64,000 bases of DNA from Alphaproteobacteria bacterium. GTDB taxonomy: Bacteria; Pseudomonadota; Alphaproteobacteria; UBA8366; GCA-2717185. Shown here in pieces: positions 1 through 8,114 of the stretch. A model generated the notes under the pieces. The model was given only the letters and a program-made list of their open reading frames with translations. It did no database searches and was not told the DNA's origin. The number at the start of each line of letters is the position of its first letter. Position 1 is the stretch's first letter. The position numbers were made by a program, and so were the translations under genes. The stretch covers positions 1 through 64,000 of the forward strand of contig WLWY01000010.1 of the NCBI GenBank assembly GCA_012103325.1, given 5' to 3'.

Positions 1-1891
1 GGGGCGGCAGCGCAACGGCACTGTCATCGACCACCTCAACGGCCGTTCCCCCATGCCCAAACACGATCACTGGACCGAAGACCGCGTCATTGGTGACCCC
101 GATAAAGACCTCGTGGGCACCGGGCCGGTCGGCCATCTGCTGAACCGAAAAGCCCTGGATCTTCGCCTGCGGCGCACGCGTTGCCACGGTTTCCAGCATA
201 TGCGCGCCGGCGGCCTCCACAGCACTTCGTGAATCAAGAAACAGATCGACACCACCGACATCCGATTTGTGCGTAATGTCATCCGACAGGATCTTCAGCG
301 CGACCGGAAATCCCATCGCCGCCGCTTTCTCCGCCGCTTCTACGGGCGTTCGGGCAATGTGCGTTTCCACGGTCGGAATACCATAGGCAGCGAGAACCGC
401 CTTCGCCTCCGGTTCGCTCATCATGTCGGATCCGTTGATAAGACGGCTCTCGACGATCAGGCGCACGGTGTCGGTCGCGCGCGTGAACTCGCGCGGCGCC
501 GACGGCGGCGTCTCCATCAGCATGGCCTGGCTGCGCCGATAATTGACGAGATGCATGAAGGCCTGCACCGCCAGCCTCGGCGACTCATATGTCGGGACAT
601 CGGAATCATGGAACAGCGTGCGGGCGGGGGCGACCGCCTGACCACCGACCCAGCAGGTCAGCAGGTTCCGTTTGGTTTCCTGTGTAACATCGACAACTGC
701 CTGTGCCGCCGCAACCGAGTCTGCGGTCGCCGTCGGTGCGTGCATGACAAGTACGGCATCGCACTCCTTTGCCTCGGCAAGGATACGAGTCGCGGCGGCG
801 TAGCGCTCGCCGGGCGCGTCGCCAATGATGTCGACCGGATTACTACGAGACCACGTGGCAGGCAGAACCTTATCGAGTGCGGCGATCGTCTCGTCCGAAA
901 GCGCCGCCAGGACACCGCCGCGTTGGACTAGCTCGTCGGTCGCCATGACCCCAACGCCGCCGCCATTGGTCAGGATGGCAAGACGTTCGCCGTCCTGCCG
1001 CCGGGTACGCGCCACCGTTTCAGCGGCAGCGAACAACTCGTCGATGTCGTAAACGCGCAGCAGACCGGCGCGCCGGAAGGCTGCATCATAGACCCTGTCG
1101 CTGCCGGCGAGCGCGCCGGTGTGGGTCGCCGCCGCCTTCGCACTCTCCTCGACCGCGCCGGACTTGATCACGAGAACCGGCTTGTTCCGCGCCGCCGCCC
1201 GGCAGGCGGACAGGAACTTCCGCCCATTGGTGACCGCCTCGATATAGAGCAAGATCGCATGCGTCTTGGGATCGCTCGCCAGATAATCGACGACGTCGCC
1301 GAAATCTACATCGGCCATATTGCCGAGTGAAATGAAGTGCGAAAACCCGACATCGTTCAACCGCGCCCAGTCGAGTACCGCGGTACATAGGGCGCCCGAC
1401 TGCGAGGCAAAGGCGACAGAGCCGGGCAGCGCGGGAAGATGGGCGAAGCTCGCATTGAGATGCATTTCGGGGACGAGCGCCCCAACACAGTTGGGGCCAA
1501 GGATACGCAGCAGGTGCGGCTGTGCGGCGTTGAGCATTGCCTCGGTTACCGAAACGCCATCGACCGTTTTTATACGGTCCAGGCCCGCCGTCAGAACAAT
1601 GGCCGCTCGCGTACCGCGCGCGCCGAGCGCTTCGATCAATTCGGGGATCGGTTCAGGTGGCGTGCAAATGACCGCCAGGTCCGGCGGGCGAGGAAGATGG
1701 TCGATATCGGGGTAGGCCAGAACACCAGCAACGGCCTCCGCTTTCGGGTTGACGGGCATCACCGGCCCTTCGAACCCGCCCTCCAGGATATTGTGCATCA
1801 CGATGTTGCCGACGGCCCCGACCCGGTTCGATGCCCCGATCACCGCGATCGATTCTGGCCGGAAAAGGCGGCTCAAATTTCGAATTGTCAT
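1..1891 (-). CDS. NDP-forming acyl-CoA ligase (acetate--CoA ligase family), 3' end cut by window
   Basis: About 630 codons are visible and the C-terminus lies outside the window. The start is the ATG at 1891, preceded by GGAG about nine bases upstream. Residues ~10-105 form a CoA-binding Rossmann domain beginning IAVIGASNRVG. A succinyl-CoA-ligase-like part follows, with SQSGAL and the conserved phosphohistidine context ATHTGALAGSD (His257). From ~480 comes an ATP-grasp part (AVLAAYGIPTVE, then PVALKILSDDITHKSDVGGV). CoA-binding, ligase and ATP-grasp regions on one chain are typical of fused ADP-forming acetyl-CoA synthetases and of the Pat-type proteins that add a GNAT domain. Whether a GNAT domain follows cannot be seen. 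The likely role is acyl-CoA formation from a carboxylate with NTP. Substrate unknown. Confidence 0.9.
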   Translation of the reverse strand, partial: MTIRNLSRLFRPESIAVIGASNRVGAVGNIVMHNILEGGFEGPVMPVNPKAEAVAGVLAYPDIDHLPRPPDLAVICTPPEPIPELIEALGARGTRAAIVLTAGLDRIKTVDGVSVTEAMLNAAQPHLLRILGPNCVGALVPEMHLNASFAHLPALPGSVAFASQSGALCTAVLDWARLNDVGFSHFISLGNMADVDFGDVVDYLASDPKTHAILLYIEAVTNGRKFLSACRAAARNKPVLVIKSGAVEESAKAAATHTGALAGSDRVYDAAFRRAGLLRVYDIDELFAAAETVARTRRQDGERLAILTNGGGVGVMATDELVQRGGVLAALSDETIAALDKVLPATWSRSNPVDIIGDAPGERYAAATRILAEAKECDAVLVMHAPTATADSVAAAQAVVDVTQETKRNLLTCWVGGQAVAPARTLFHDSDVPTYESPRLAVQAFMHLVNYRRSQAMLMETPPSAPREFTRATDTVRLIVESRLINGSDMMSEPEAKAVLAAYGIPTVETHIARTPVEAAEKAAAMGFPVALKILSDDITHKSDVGGVDLFLDSRSAVEAAGAHMLETVATRAPQAKIQGFSVQQMADRPGAHEVFIGVTNDAVFGPVIVFGHGGTAVEVVDDSAVALPP

Positions 1892-1942
1892 CGCGCGAAA
1901 CTCCTATGCGCGTCCAGCGAAGTATCCAGCAATATAGGATAT

Positions 1943-1974
1943 ATTGCGATGCAACATAATTGATGCAACGCAAT
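1943..1974. promoter_or_regulatory. 32-bp imperfect palindrome, candidate operator
   Basis: Two 14-bp arms, ATTGCGATGCAACA and TGATGCAACGCAAT, are inverted with two mismatches around a TAAT centre. The site lies 52 bp upstream of the start of the leftward acyl-CoA ligase, in AT-rich sequence where its promoter should be. GATGCAAC also occurs twice as a direct repeat within it. The size and symmetry suit a dimeric repressor such as a GntR- or TetR-type protein, but no regulator is encoded beside it. The identity of the binder is unknown. Confidence 0.45.
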
Positions 1975-1986
1975 GATCATTTTTAG

Positions 1987-2009
1987 TTGGCTTAATTGGC
2001 TTAATTGGC
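1987..2009. repeat. short tandem repeat, TTGGCTTAA x 2.5
   Basis: Two perfect 9-bp units and a partial third lie in the AT-rich divergent spacer between the acyl-CoA ligase and mtnN, about 95 bp before the mtnN start. This may be part of the promoter region or simple slippage. No function is assigned. Confidence 0.5.
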
Positions 2010-2103
2010 GAGGTTAATCGAAAATACATCGATCGCAGCCATTTTAGCATTCAAACATTGCAATTCATAAATTCGGTCGCGTCTAAGTTCGGGAATAGAC
2101 ATC

Positions 2104-2817
2104 ATGCTCGCTGTAATCGGTGCGATGGATCAGGAAGTGGCCTTGCTGCGGTCGGCAATGACAATTGCCGACGAGGCAATCCATGCTGAGATTACCGTCA
2201 CGAAAGGCGACTTCAAGGGCACCGAGATCGCTCTCGCGCAATGCGGTATCGGCAAGGTCAACGCCGCCATCTGTACGCAGATGCTGGTCAATCTGTATCA
2301 GCCGAGCGCCCTCATATTCAGCGGCGTTGCCGGTGGATTGCTGCCGAATATGCGGGTCGGCGATCAGATCATCGCAAGCCATCTGATCCAGTTCGACGTG
2401 GACCTTACGGCGTTCGGGCGACGGCATGGTGAGTTGCCGAATACGGACCGCATGATCCAGTCGGATCCAACGCTAACGCAGCATGCCGCAGACGCTTTCG
2501 ATGAGACCTTCGCCGACGACAAGGATGGACCGAATCTGATGATCGGCACGGTCGTCTCGGGCGACCGGTTCGTGAAAGATAAGGATACGCTCCGCTGGCT
2601 GCAGCGGGAATTCGCCGCGCTCGCCACGGAAATGGAAGGCGCCGCCGTCGGCTATACCTGTCAGATCAACAAGCTGCCCTTCGTGATCATCCGCGGTCTT
2701 TCGGACACCGCCGACGAAGATGCGCCGGAACATTTCAGTTCCAATCTCGAAACCGTCTGCGAATATTCCTACCGGCTGCTTGAGCAGTTGATCCCAAAGG
2801 CGGCCGAAAAAAATTAG
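2104..2817 (+). CDS. mtnN: 5'-methylthioadenosine/S-adenosylhomocysteine nucleosidase
   Basis: This 237-aa cytosolic enzyme hydrolyses 5'-methylthioadenosine and S-adenosylhomocysteine to adenine plus the thioribose sugar, for methionine salvage and removal of methyltransferase products. The sequence has the family's N-terminal MLAVIGAMDQE (Glu11), the glycine loop SGVAGG (73-78), the EMEGAA segment with the catalytic glutamate near 178, and LSDTAD with catalytic Asp201. Its length matches the family (~230 aa). It stands alone between a divergent neighbour and a convergent LysR gene, with which its stop overlaps by four bases. Confidence 0.95.
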   Translation: MLAVIGAMDQEVALLRSAMTIADEAIHAEITVTKGDFKGTEIALAQCGIGKVNAAICTQMLVNLYQPSALIFSGVAGGLLPNMRVGDQIIASHLIQFDVDLTAFGRRHGELPNTDRMIQSDPTLTQHAADAFDETFADDKDGPNLMIGTVVSGDRFVKDKDTLRWLQREFAALATEMEGAAVGYTCQINKLPFVIIRGLSDTADEDAPEHFSSNLETVCEYSYRLLEQLIPKAAEKN

Positions 2818-3740
2818 ATCAAACTGGCAGGAATGTCGCGCAACGTGCATGCCAGTTCGTTCTCAAACCAGCGCTGAAGCGCACCGATTTCCACAGACCA
2901 TGACGTCTCGGGCCGGTGCACGAGATAGTGGGCGAAGGCCAACGGGTATTCGAGATCAAGGATCTGAACGAGGTTCCCGCGGATAAGATCGGTCATCACG
3001 ATACTGCGTTTGGCCAGCGCCACACCCTGGGCCTCCAACGCCGCCTGCACGGTCATTAGGTGATGATCGAACTCGACACCGCCGCCAAACGTGGCGTCAT
3101 GCACCCCAGCCCAGTCGAACCACCCCTGCCAGTCAGGAAACCCTTCCCCGGGCAGGGATGCCCGACCGTGCAGCAAGTTGAATTGCAACAGATCCGCCGC
3201 CGTGGCGACGTCCGTTCCAGCCGCGAGCACATCCGGATGGCAAACGGGAATGACGGCCTCTTCCAGCAAGAAAGTCACTGCACAATCGCGATAGTTTCCA
3301 TCGCCGTACCGGACCGCGACATCGGCGCCTGCGGGAATAGCGCTTCCGGTTTCGTTAGCGCCCTCGTTGACGATGGCGATCGACGGCAAGTCCGACTGCA
3401 GGCTTTTCAACCGCGGCATCAGCCATTTCGCCGAAAATGCCGGCGGCACCGAAATTGTCAGAACCGAACGGTCGGTTTCGAACACCGCCGCCGCGCGCCG
3501 CAAGCTGTCGAACCCCTCGCGCACATGGGGCAAATACGCTTCGCCGTCCGGCGTGAGCGCGAGACCGTGCTGCAGACGCTCGAACAGCGTACGGCCGAGA
3601 TGCTTTTCCAGCGCGATGACTTGATGGCTCACCGCCGCCGGCGTCACGAAAAGCTCCTGCGCTGCCCGCGTCATATTCAAATGGCGCGCCGCGGCTTCAA
3701 AAGCGCGCAAGGCGTTCAACGGTGGCAGTTTACCCGGCAT
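2814..3740 (-). CDS. LysR-family transcriptional regulator (GcvA/AmpR-like)
   Basis: A 308-aa protein begins MPGKLPPLNALRAFEAAARH. An upstream in-frame start exists, but this ATG at 3740 places the winged helix-turn-helix at the usual position (~8-65: TRAAQELFVTPAAVSHQV, then a wing). The remainder is the two-lobed effector-binding domain (~95-300). The gene is divergent from the TauD-like dioxygenase with a ~116-bp spacer, the classic arrangement for a LysR protein controlling its neighbour. Regulation of the dioxygenase is therefore inferred. The effector is unknown. Confidence 0.9.
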   Translation of the reverse strand: MPGKLPPLNALRAFEAAARHLNMTRAAQELFVTPAAVSHQVIALEKHLGRTLFERLQHGLALTPDGEAYLPHVREGFDSLRRAAAVFETDRSVLTISVPPAFSAKWLMPRLKSLQSDLPSIAIVNEGANETGSAIPAGADVAVRYGDGNYRDCAVTFLLEEAVIPVCHPDVLAAGTDVATAADLLQFNLLHGRASLPGEGFPDWQGWFDWAGVHDATFGGGVEFDHHLMTVQAALEAQGVALAKRSIVMTDLIRGNLVQILDLEYPLAFAHYLVHRPETSWSVEIGALQRWFENELACTLRDIPASLI

Positions 3741-3856
3741 GTCTAGGTTATAGATAAATTTGAACCTGGTTCCAAGAATTCTCGCTAACACCCGCTACGC
3801 CACCCCGTCTATACAAGCGCCCTCACGAGATCGCAGCGGAAAAAGGGCAGCGCGGA

Positions 3857-4729
3857 ATGACAGAATCACGGATCATGGTTAGTCCTATAACAGAGTTGTT
3901 CGGCGCCGAGATTGCCGGGATGGACCTAGGGTCTGCCGACGATGCGACCGTCGCGACGGTGGAAGATTTGCTGCTGCGGCATCGGGTGTTGACGCTGCGC
4001 GGGCAGAGCTTGACGGACCAGCAGCTCGTGGCCGTAAGCACCAAGCTGGGACGGCTCGATATCCCCGCCGCCAACCCCTACGGCGAACCCTTCCACAAGG
4101 CGAATCCAGAGATCAACGTCATCTCCAACATCATGGAAGGCGACAAGCCGGCCGGAAACCTGGGCGCCGGCGAGGCCGTTTGGCATGCCGATATGACCTA
4201 TCAGGAAACGCCGCCGCGCGCCGCAATCCTCTATGCCCTGGAAGTGCCACCGGAGGGCGGCAACACCTATTTTGCCGACATGTATGCCGCCTACGAGACC
4301 CTGCCGGACGATGTGAAGGCGCAATTGGAGGGCAAGGTCGCGATCCACGACGCGTCCCACAACAGCGCCGGCATGCTGCGGAAAGGATATAACGAGGTGA
4401 CGGATGTGCGCGAGACCCCAGGCGCGCGGCATCCCTTAGCCCGGATCAACCCCAAGACCGGACGAAAGGCGCTGTTCCTGGGGCGGCGGCCGCGCAGCTA
4501 CATCCCCGGCCTGTCGGTCGAAGATAGCGACGCGCTGCTCGACCAACTGTGGGCGCATGCGGCACAGCCGGAATTCGCCATCTGCCACGAGTGGCGCGCG
4601 GGCGACGTCCTGATGTGGAGCAATCTTGAGGTCCTGCACCGCCGCGACTCGTTCGACAGCAATACACGCCGCCGCATGCACCGCACGCAGATCAGAACCT
4701 TCTGGTCGGAAACGAAAGCGGCCGCTTAG
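3857..4729 (+). CDS. TauD/TfdA-family Fe(II)/2-oxoglutarate dioxygenase
   Basis: The 290-aa protein belongs to the taurine/2,4-D dioxygenase family, which hydroxylates a substrate using 2-oxoglutarate and O2. The iron facial triad is visible as His110-x-Asp112 (AVWHADMTYQE) and His261 (EVLHRRDSF). Arg272/273 lies in the position that normally binds 2-oxoglutarate. The segment LYALEVPPEGGNTYFADMY is typical of the family. The gene is divergent from the LysR regulator and converges with the HpaB-like gene (4-bp overlap). The substrate cannot be read from sequence. The neighbours suggest an aromatic or ether/sulfonate compound. Confidence 0.9.
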   Translation: MTESRIMVSPITELFGAEIAGMDLGSADDATVATVEDLLLRHRVLTLRGQSLTDQQLVAVSTKLGRLDIPAANPYGEPFHKANPEINVISNIMEGDKPAGNLGAGEAVWHADMTYQETPPRAAILYALEVPPEGGNTYFADMYAAYETLPDDVKAQLEGKVAIHDASHNSAGMLRKGYNEVTDVRETPGARHPLARINPKTGRKALFLGRRPRSYIPGLSVEDSDALLDQLWAHAAQPEFAICHEWRAGDVLMWSNLEVLHRRDSFDSNTRRRMHRTQIRTFWSETKAAA

Positions 4730-6219
4730 GTCTTGTTGATATCCTCAATCGAGTCGTCGAGGTCGTAGCGGTCAGTAACCGTCGAGATGAGCGCCGCCGC
4801 CTTGTCCCAATCATAGGTGCGGAAACTGTGCCCGCGCGTCACGAACTGCGCCCCGGCGTAGAACATCTCGTACTGGGTGTGGCGGCCAGCGAACTCCGAG
4901 CCGATGGCATCCCAGGCCAGTTTCATCAGCTTGATCCGGTCCGTGTCCTTGCGCCCATCGGCGGAGATCTGCACTTTCTCGATAATCTCGGCCAGTTCCG
5001 GGTTGGCGAAATCGGCAGCCGAGGACGGCAGCATGATGAGCGCGCCGCCTGAGAGTTCGCGGATCGTATTGATCATCTGGGGATAGAATTCCTGGGTCAG
5101 CGTTTGCGCCGCATAGACGGCATGGCGATCCGGGACGAAATATTTGCCCCAGTGTGCGCCCTTGGCTTCCATACCCCACATCATGTTCTCGACCGCGGCC
5201 GCCTGCGCCGCCAGCCTGCCCAACGCGTCCGCAACCGGCGGCATCTTGACGGTGCCAATCGTCTCGCAAATCGCGCGCGCCAGCCCGGCGAGAAATTTGA
5301 GCTTCACCGTGATCCGGATCTGCGCCTGATAGTTCTGATAGATATGGCCGGGCGTATCGTGAAACTGCCGCCGGCACATTTCAGGACTGCGATGCACGAA
5401 GATGCGTTCCCACGGCACCTTCACGTCATCGAAATACATCAGCGCATCGTTTTCGTCATAGTGCGAGGCGAGCGGATCGTCGAACTGCGACACCGCGTGC
5501 TGCTCGTATGATTTGCGCGACAGAACCTTCAGCCCCTTCGTATCCATCGGCACGGCGAAACAGATCGCATAATCCTCCTCGTCGGGCCGCAGCGGCTGCA
5601 AATGCGCGACAAAAACCTCGTTCGCCATGATCGAACTGGTGCCGAGCATCTTCGCGCCGCGCACGGTGACGCCTTCGCCGCCTTCATCGACGATCTTCAT
5701 CATCGGGTCGTCGTTGTTCAGCTCGACCGCCGCCTTCGAACGGTCGACCTGCGGATTGATGATTACGTAGGTGAGGTACAGATCATTGTCGCGGGCATGC
5801 ACGTAGTAGTCCCAAAACGCCTTCGCCCGGTCCTTGTCATAGGCCTCGAACAGATCGAGCCCCATCAGCTGGCCCGTTACGGCGGACGCCAGATGATCCG
5901 GCGAGCGCCCCATGAATCCGCCATGCTGCTCGGCCCAGGCAACCAGCGCCTTGCGGCGGACGACCAGCTCCTCATAAGATTCCGGCATCTGCCAGGCGCG
6001 GTTCACACGCCGGCCGCTGGTCGGCGACTCGAACGTCATCACCTCGATATTCGTGGGGTCTGCCTGATAGTCGTAGAGGCTTGCCGCCGTACGCACCGAA
6101 TTGCGGAACGCCACATGCTCGGTAACGTCGTCGACCGACTGGCCGTTGATGTAAACCGAGCGTCCATCCTTCAGGCTTTGCAGATGTTCGGCGGCATTCT
6201 TGACCGGCTGGGCTGGCAT
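4726..6219 (-). CDS. HpaB-family FADH2-dependent aromatic hydroxylase
   Basis: The 497-aa protein resembles 4-hydroxyphenylacetate 3-monooxygenase oxygenase subunits and related 4-hydroxybutyryl-CoA dehydratase-like flavoproteins. Start ATG 6219 is preceded by GAGAGG. Earlier in-frame codons lie inside the upstream gene and were rejected. Recognisable segments include HGGFMGRSPDHLAS (~100), NDLYLTYVIINPQVDRS (~145), ARGAKMLGTSS-like region (~185), DDVKVPWERIFVHR (~270) and RELSGGALIMLPSS (~395). Such oxygenases need FADH2 from a partner reductase (HpaC type), which is not in this window. It is first to be translated after the DUF1185 and MFS genes on the same strand, so the three may form an operon. 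Substrate unknown, probably phenolic. Confidence 0.88.
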   Translation of the reverse strand: MPAQPVKNAAEHLQSLKDGRSVYINGQSVDDVTEHVAFRNSVRTAASLYDYQADPTNIEVMTFESPTSGRRVNRAWQMPESYEELVVRRKALVAWAEQHGGFMGRSPDHLASAVTGQLMGLDLFEAYDKDRAKAFWDYYVHARDNDLYLTYVIINPQVDRSKAAVELNNDDPMMKIVDEGGEGVTVRGAKMLGTSSIMANEVFVAHLQPLRPDEEDYAICFAVPMDTKGLKVLSRKSYEQHAVSQFDDPLASHYDENDALMYFDDVKVPWERIFVHRSPEMCRRQFHDTPGHIYQNYQAQIRITVKLKFLAGLARAICETIGTVKMPPVADALGRLAAQAAAVENMMWGMEAKGAHWGKYFVPDRHAVYAAQTLTQEFYPQMINTIRELSGGALIMLPSSAADFANPELAEIIEKVQISADGRKDTDRIKLMKLAWDAIGSEFAGRHTQYEMFYAGAQFVTRGHSFRTYDWDKAAALISTVTDRYDLDDSIEDINKT

Positions 6220-6241
6220 GGCGGCCTCTCGATGGATGAGA

Positions 6242-6787
6242 TTAGTCGGTGATCGGCTTATCGCCGACCCGGGGATGCGGCCGGCCGCCGTCGGCGACGG
6301 CCATGCACAGCACGATTTCGTCCGGCCGCGGCGCATCGCCGACCATCAGGGTCATCGTATCGAAATGAGCGAACGACCAGGCCTCGTCCTTATGGCCCAG
6401 CGGTAGGTCGATGGACGCGCCAACCGCGCCAATTTTCGCATTCGAGGCGATAAGCGCCTTGCCGCCGCCAACCGCGGCCCGCATCGGCTTGCCCAGCTTG
6501 GGATGAATCATCGCGCCGCCATGCTCCAGGTCGCCCGCGACGCCGACCAGCGCAGCCTTACCATAGCTAACCGGCGCACCGGATAACATCCCAACGGCAT
6601 CGGCCATTAGCCGCTCCCCTAAGGCGCCGCCCATGTCGAATAGCTCGGACAGATCTTCGACGAACCGGCCTGCAAACGGGTTTCGGATCACGGCAATCGC
6701 GGCGACTCGAACAATCGGCGCGCATGCCTTACCGACACCATCCGTTTCAAGCGTTTCCTTGATCAGCAGGGTCTTACGAATATCCAT
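6242..6787 (-). CDS. DUF1185 ("amino acid synthesis") family protein
   Basis: The 181-aa protein begins MDIRKTLLIKETLETDGVG and contains RNPFAGRFVEDLSELFDMG and YGKAALVGVAGDLEHGGAMIHP, both characteristic of the DUF1185 family. Some members are annotated as amino-acid-synthesis proteins from weak evidence. No reaction is established. The gene lies 22 bp upstream of the HpaB-like oxygenase and 44 bp downstream of the MFS gene on the same strand. Family members commonly sit in catabolic clusters, often as pairs. Here it is single. A role in handling a product of the oxygenase is inference. Confidence 0.8.
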   Translation of the reverse strand: MDIRKTLLIKETLETDGVGKACAPIVRVAAIAVIRNPFAGRFVEDLSELFDMGGALGERLMADAVGMLSGAPVSYGKAALVGVAGDLEHGGAMIHPKLGKPMRAAVGGGKALIASNAKIGAVGASIDLPLGHKDEAWSFAHFDTMTLMVGDAPRPDEIVLCMAVADGGRPHPRVGDKPITD

Positions 6788-6831
6788 TGTCCTGAGCCTC
6801 CTTATGTGCCGCTTCTGCGCTAGACCTTATC

Positions 6832-8049
6832 TCATTCGGGGTCTTCGTCCGATACCGGCGATGAGAAATGCGCCGCGGTAAGGAGCAGAAGCAAGCCGAC
6901 CAGCGGAATCGCAATAGCAAGCTGGATGACCAGGTCATAGCCCCCGGCTTCCCAGATGAGGGATCCGATCGTCGGACCGAAGGCACTTCCGGCCATAAAC
7001 GCGACCGCCGTCATCCCGGAGACAACACCGAAATCACGGCGGCTCAGCAATGTCGCGACGAGCACCGGCCGTACGATGCTCACCACGCCATTTCCCGCGC
7101 CCTGCAGCAGTACAAAGAGGACGATAAGGCTGGGTATCGCCGCCGTTCCGAACAACGCCGCGGATGCACCGCCGACCGCAACGAAACAACCGGTGGCGAT
7201 GACCATCGTCGACACGTGACGTTCGGCGGCCATCATGGCAAGCCGGCCGGCGACCTGCATCGGGCCGAGCATCGACGCCGCAAGCACTGCCGCTTCTTTG
7301 GGAATGCCGCGCTCGTCGAACATCGGCAGGATATGCGTGACGATCATGGCGTGGTGCGTGGCCAGCATCGCGAACGCCAGCGCCAGCGTCCAGAATGTCA
7401 CGGTCTTAAGGACTCGCATCGCATGCCGCGCCTTGGGACTCGGCACATGCGCGCGTCCCTCCGCCATCCGGTCCGCCGCCCGGCAGCCGAGCCAGATGAG
7501 CGGACCGGCAATGAAAACCATGGCCGCGGCAAAAACGATAACCGTAAACCGCCACCCCATCATCTCGACCAGGGCATGCGCGCTCGGGAAAGAAACGGTG
7601 CCCGCCAGCCCGGCGACCAGCGTGACCAGCGTTATGGCCCGCTTAGCATCGGCGCCAAAGCTTCGGGTGATGATCGCGAAGCACGCCTCGTAGAGCGCGC
7701 CGGACATCGCTACACCAAGGCCGATCCAGACGGCATAAAACTGCCAAATCTCGGTTACTTGTGAGAGCACGCACAGCAGCGCCGCACCCAGCAGCATGCA
7801 GCCCATGAAGGTATACCGGCCATAACCTCGATCGATGAGCCGTCCCATCACCGGCGCCAGCATCGCGGAAACGATCAGCGCGGACGTAAAGGCGCCGGCG
7901 AGCTCCGTCTTCGACCAGCCGAGATCCCTTTCCCACTCCAGCAGGAGGGCGGGGAATGAATAATACATCGCCGCCCAGACGATCGTTTCCGCGATCGCAA
8001 ACGGCCAAACGATCTGCCGAAAGGTCGTCTTATCCGGCATGGCGTACAC
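6832..8049 (-). CDS. MFS transporter
   Basis: A 405-aa membrane protein with about twelve hydrophobic segments and a central loop (~195-215, rich in Arg and His) matches the major facilitator superfamily. The loop-2/3 signature is seen as GRLIDRGYGRYTFMG near residue 65. The GTG start at 8049 lies 12 bp after GGAGG. An ATG nine bases later is the alternative. It is the first gene of the probable MFS-DUF1185-HpaB transcription unit, so uptake of the substrate of that pathway is the likeliest job. The family is too broad to name the compound. Confidence 0.85.
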   Translation of the reverse strand: MYAMPDKTTFRQIVWPFAIAETIVWAAMYYSFPALLLEWERDLGWSKTELAGAFTSALIVSAMLAPVMGRLIDRGYGRYTFMGCMLLGAALLCVLSQVTEIWQFYAVWIGLGVAMSGALYEACFAIITRSFGADAKRAITLVTLVAGLAGTVSFPSAHALVEMMGWRFTVIVFAAAMVFIAGPLIWLGCRAADRMAEGRAHVPSPKARHAMRVLKTVTFWTLALAFAMLATHHAMIVTHILPMFDERGIPKEAAVLAASMLGPMQVAGRLAMMAAERHVSTMVIATGCFVAVGGASAALFGTAAIPSLIVLFVLLQGAGNGVVSIVRPVLVATLLSRRDFGVVSGMTAVAFMAGSAFGPTIGSLIWEAGGYDLVIQLAIAIPLVGLLLLLTAAHFSSPVSDEDPE

Positions 8050-8114
8050 GCAAACTCACACCCTCCCCCTAAACTCAGGGATCAGCCTACTACGGTTTCT
8101 CCATTGCACGCGAG

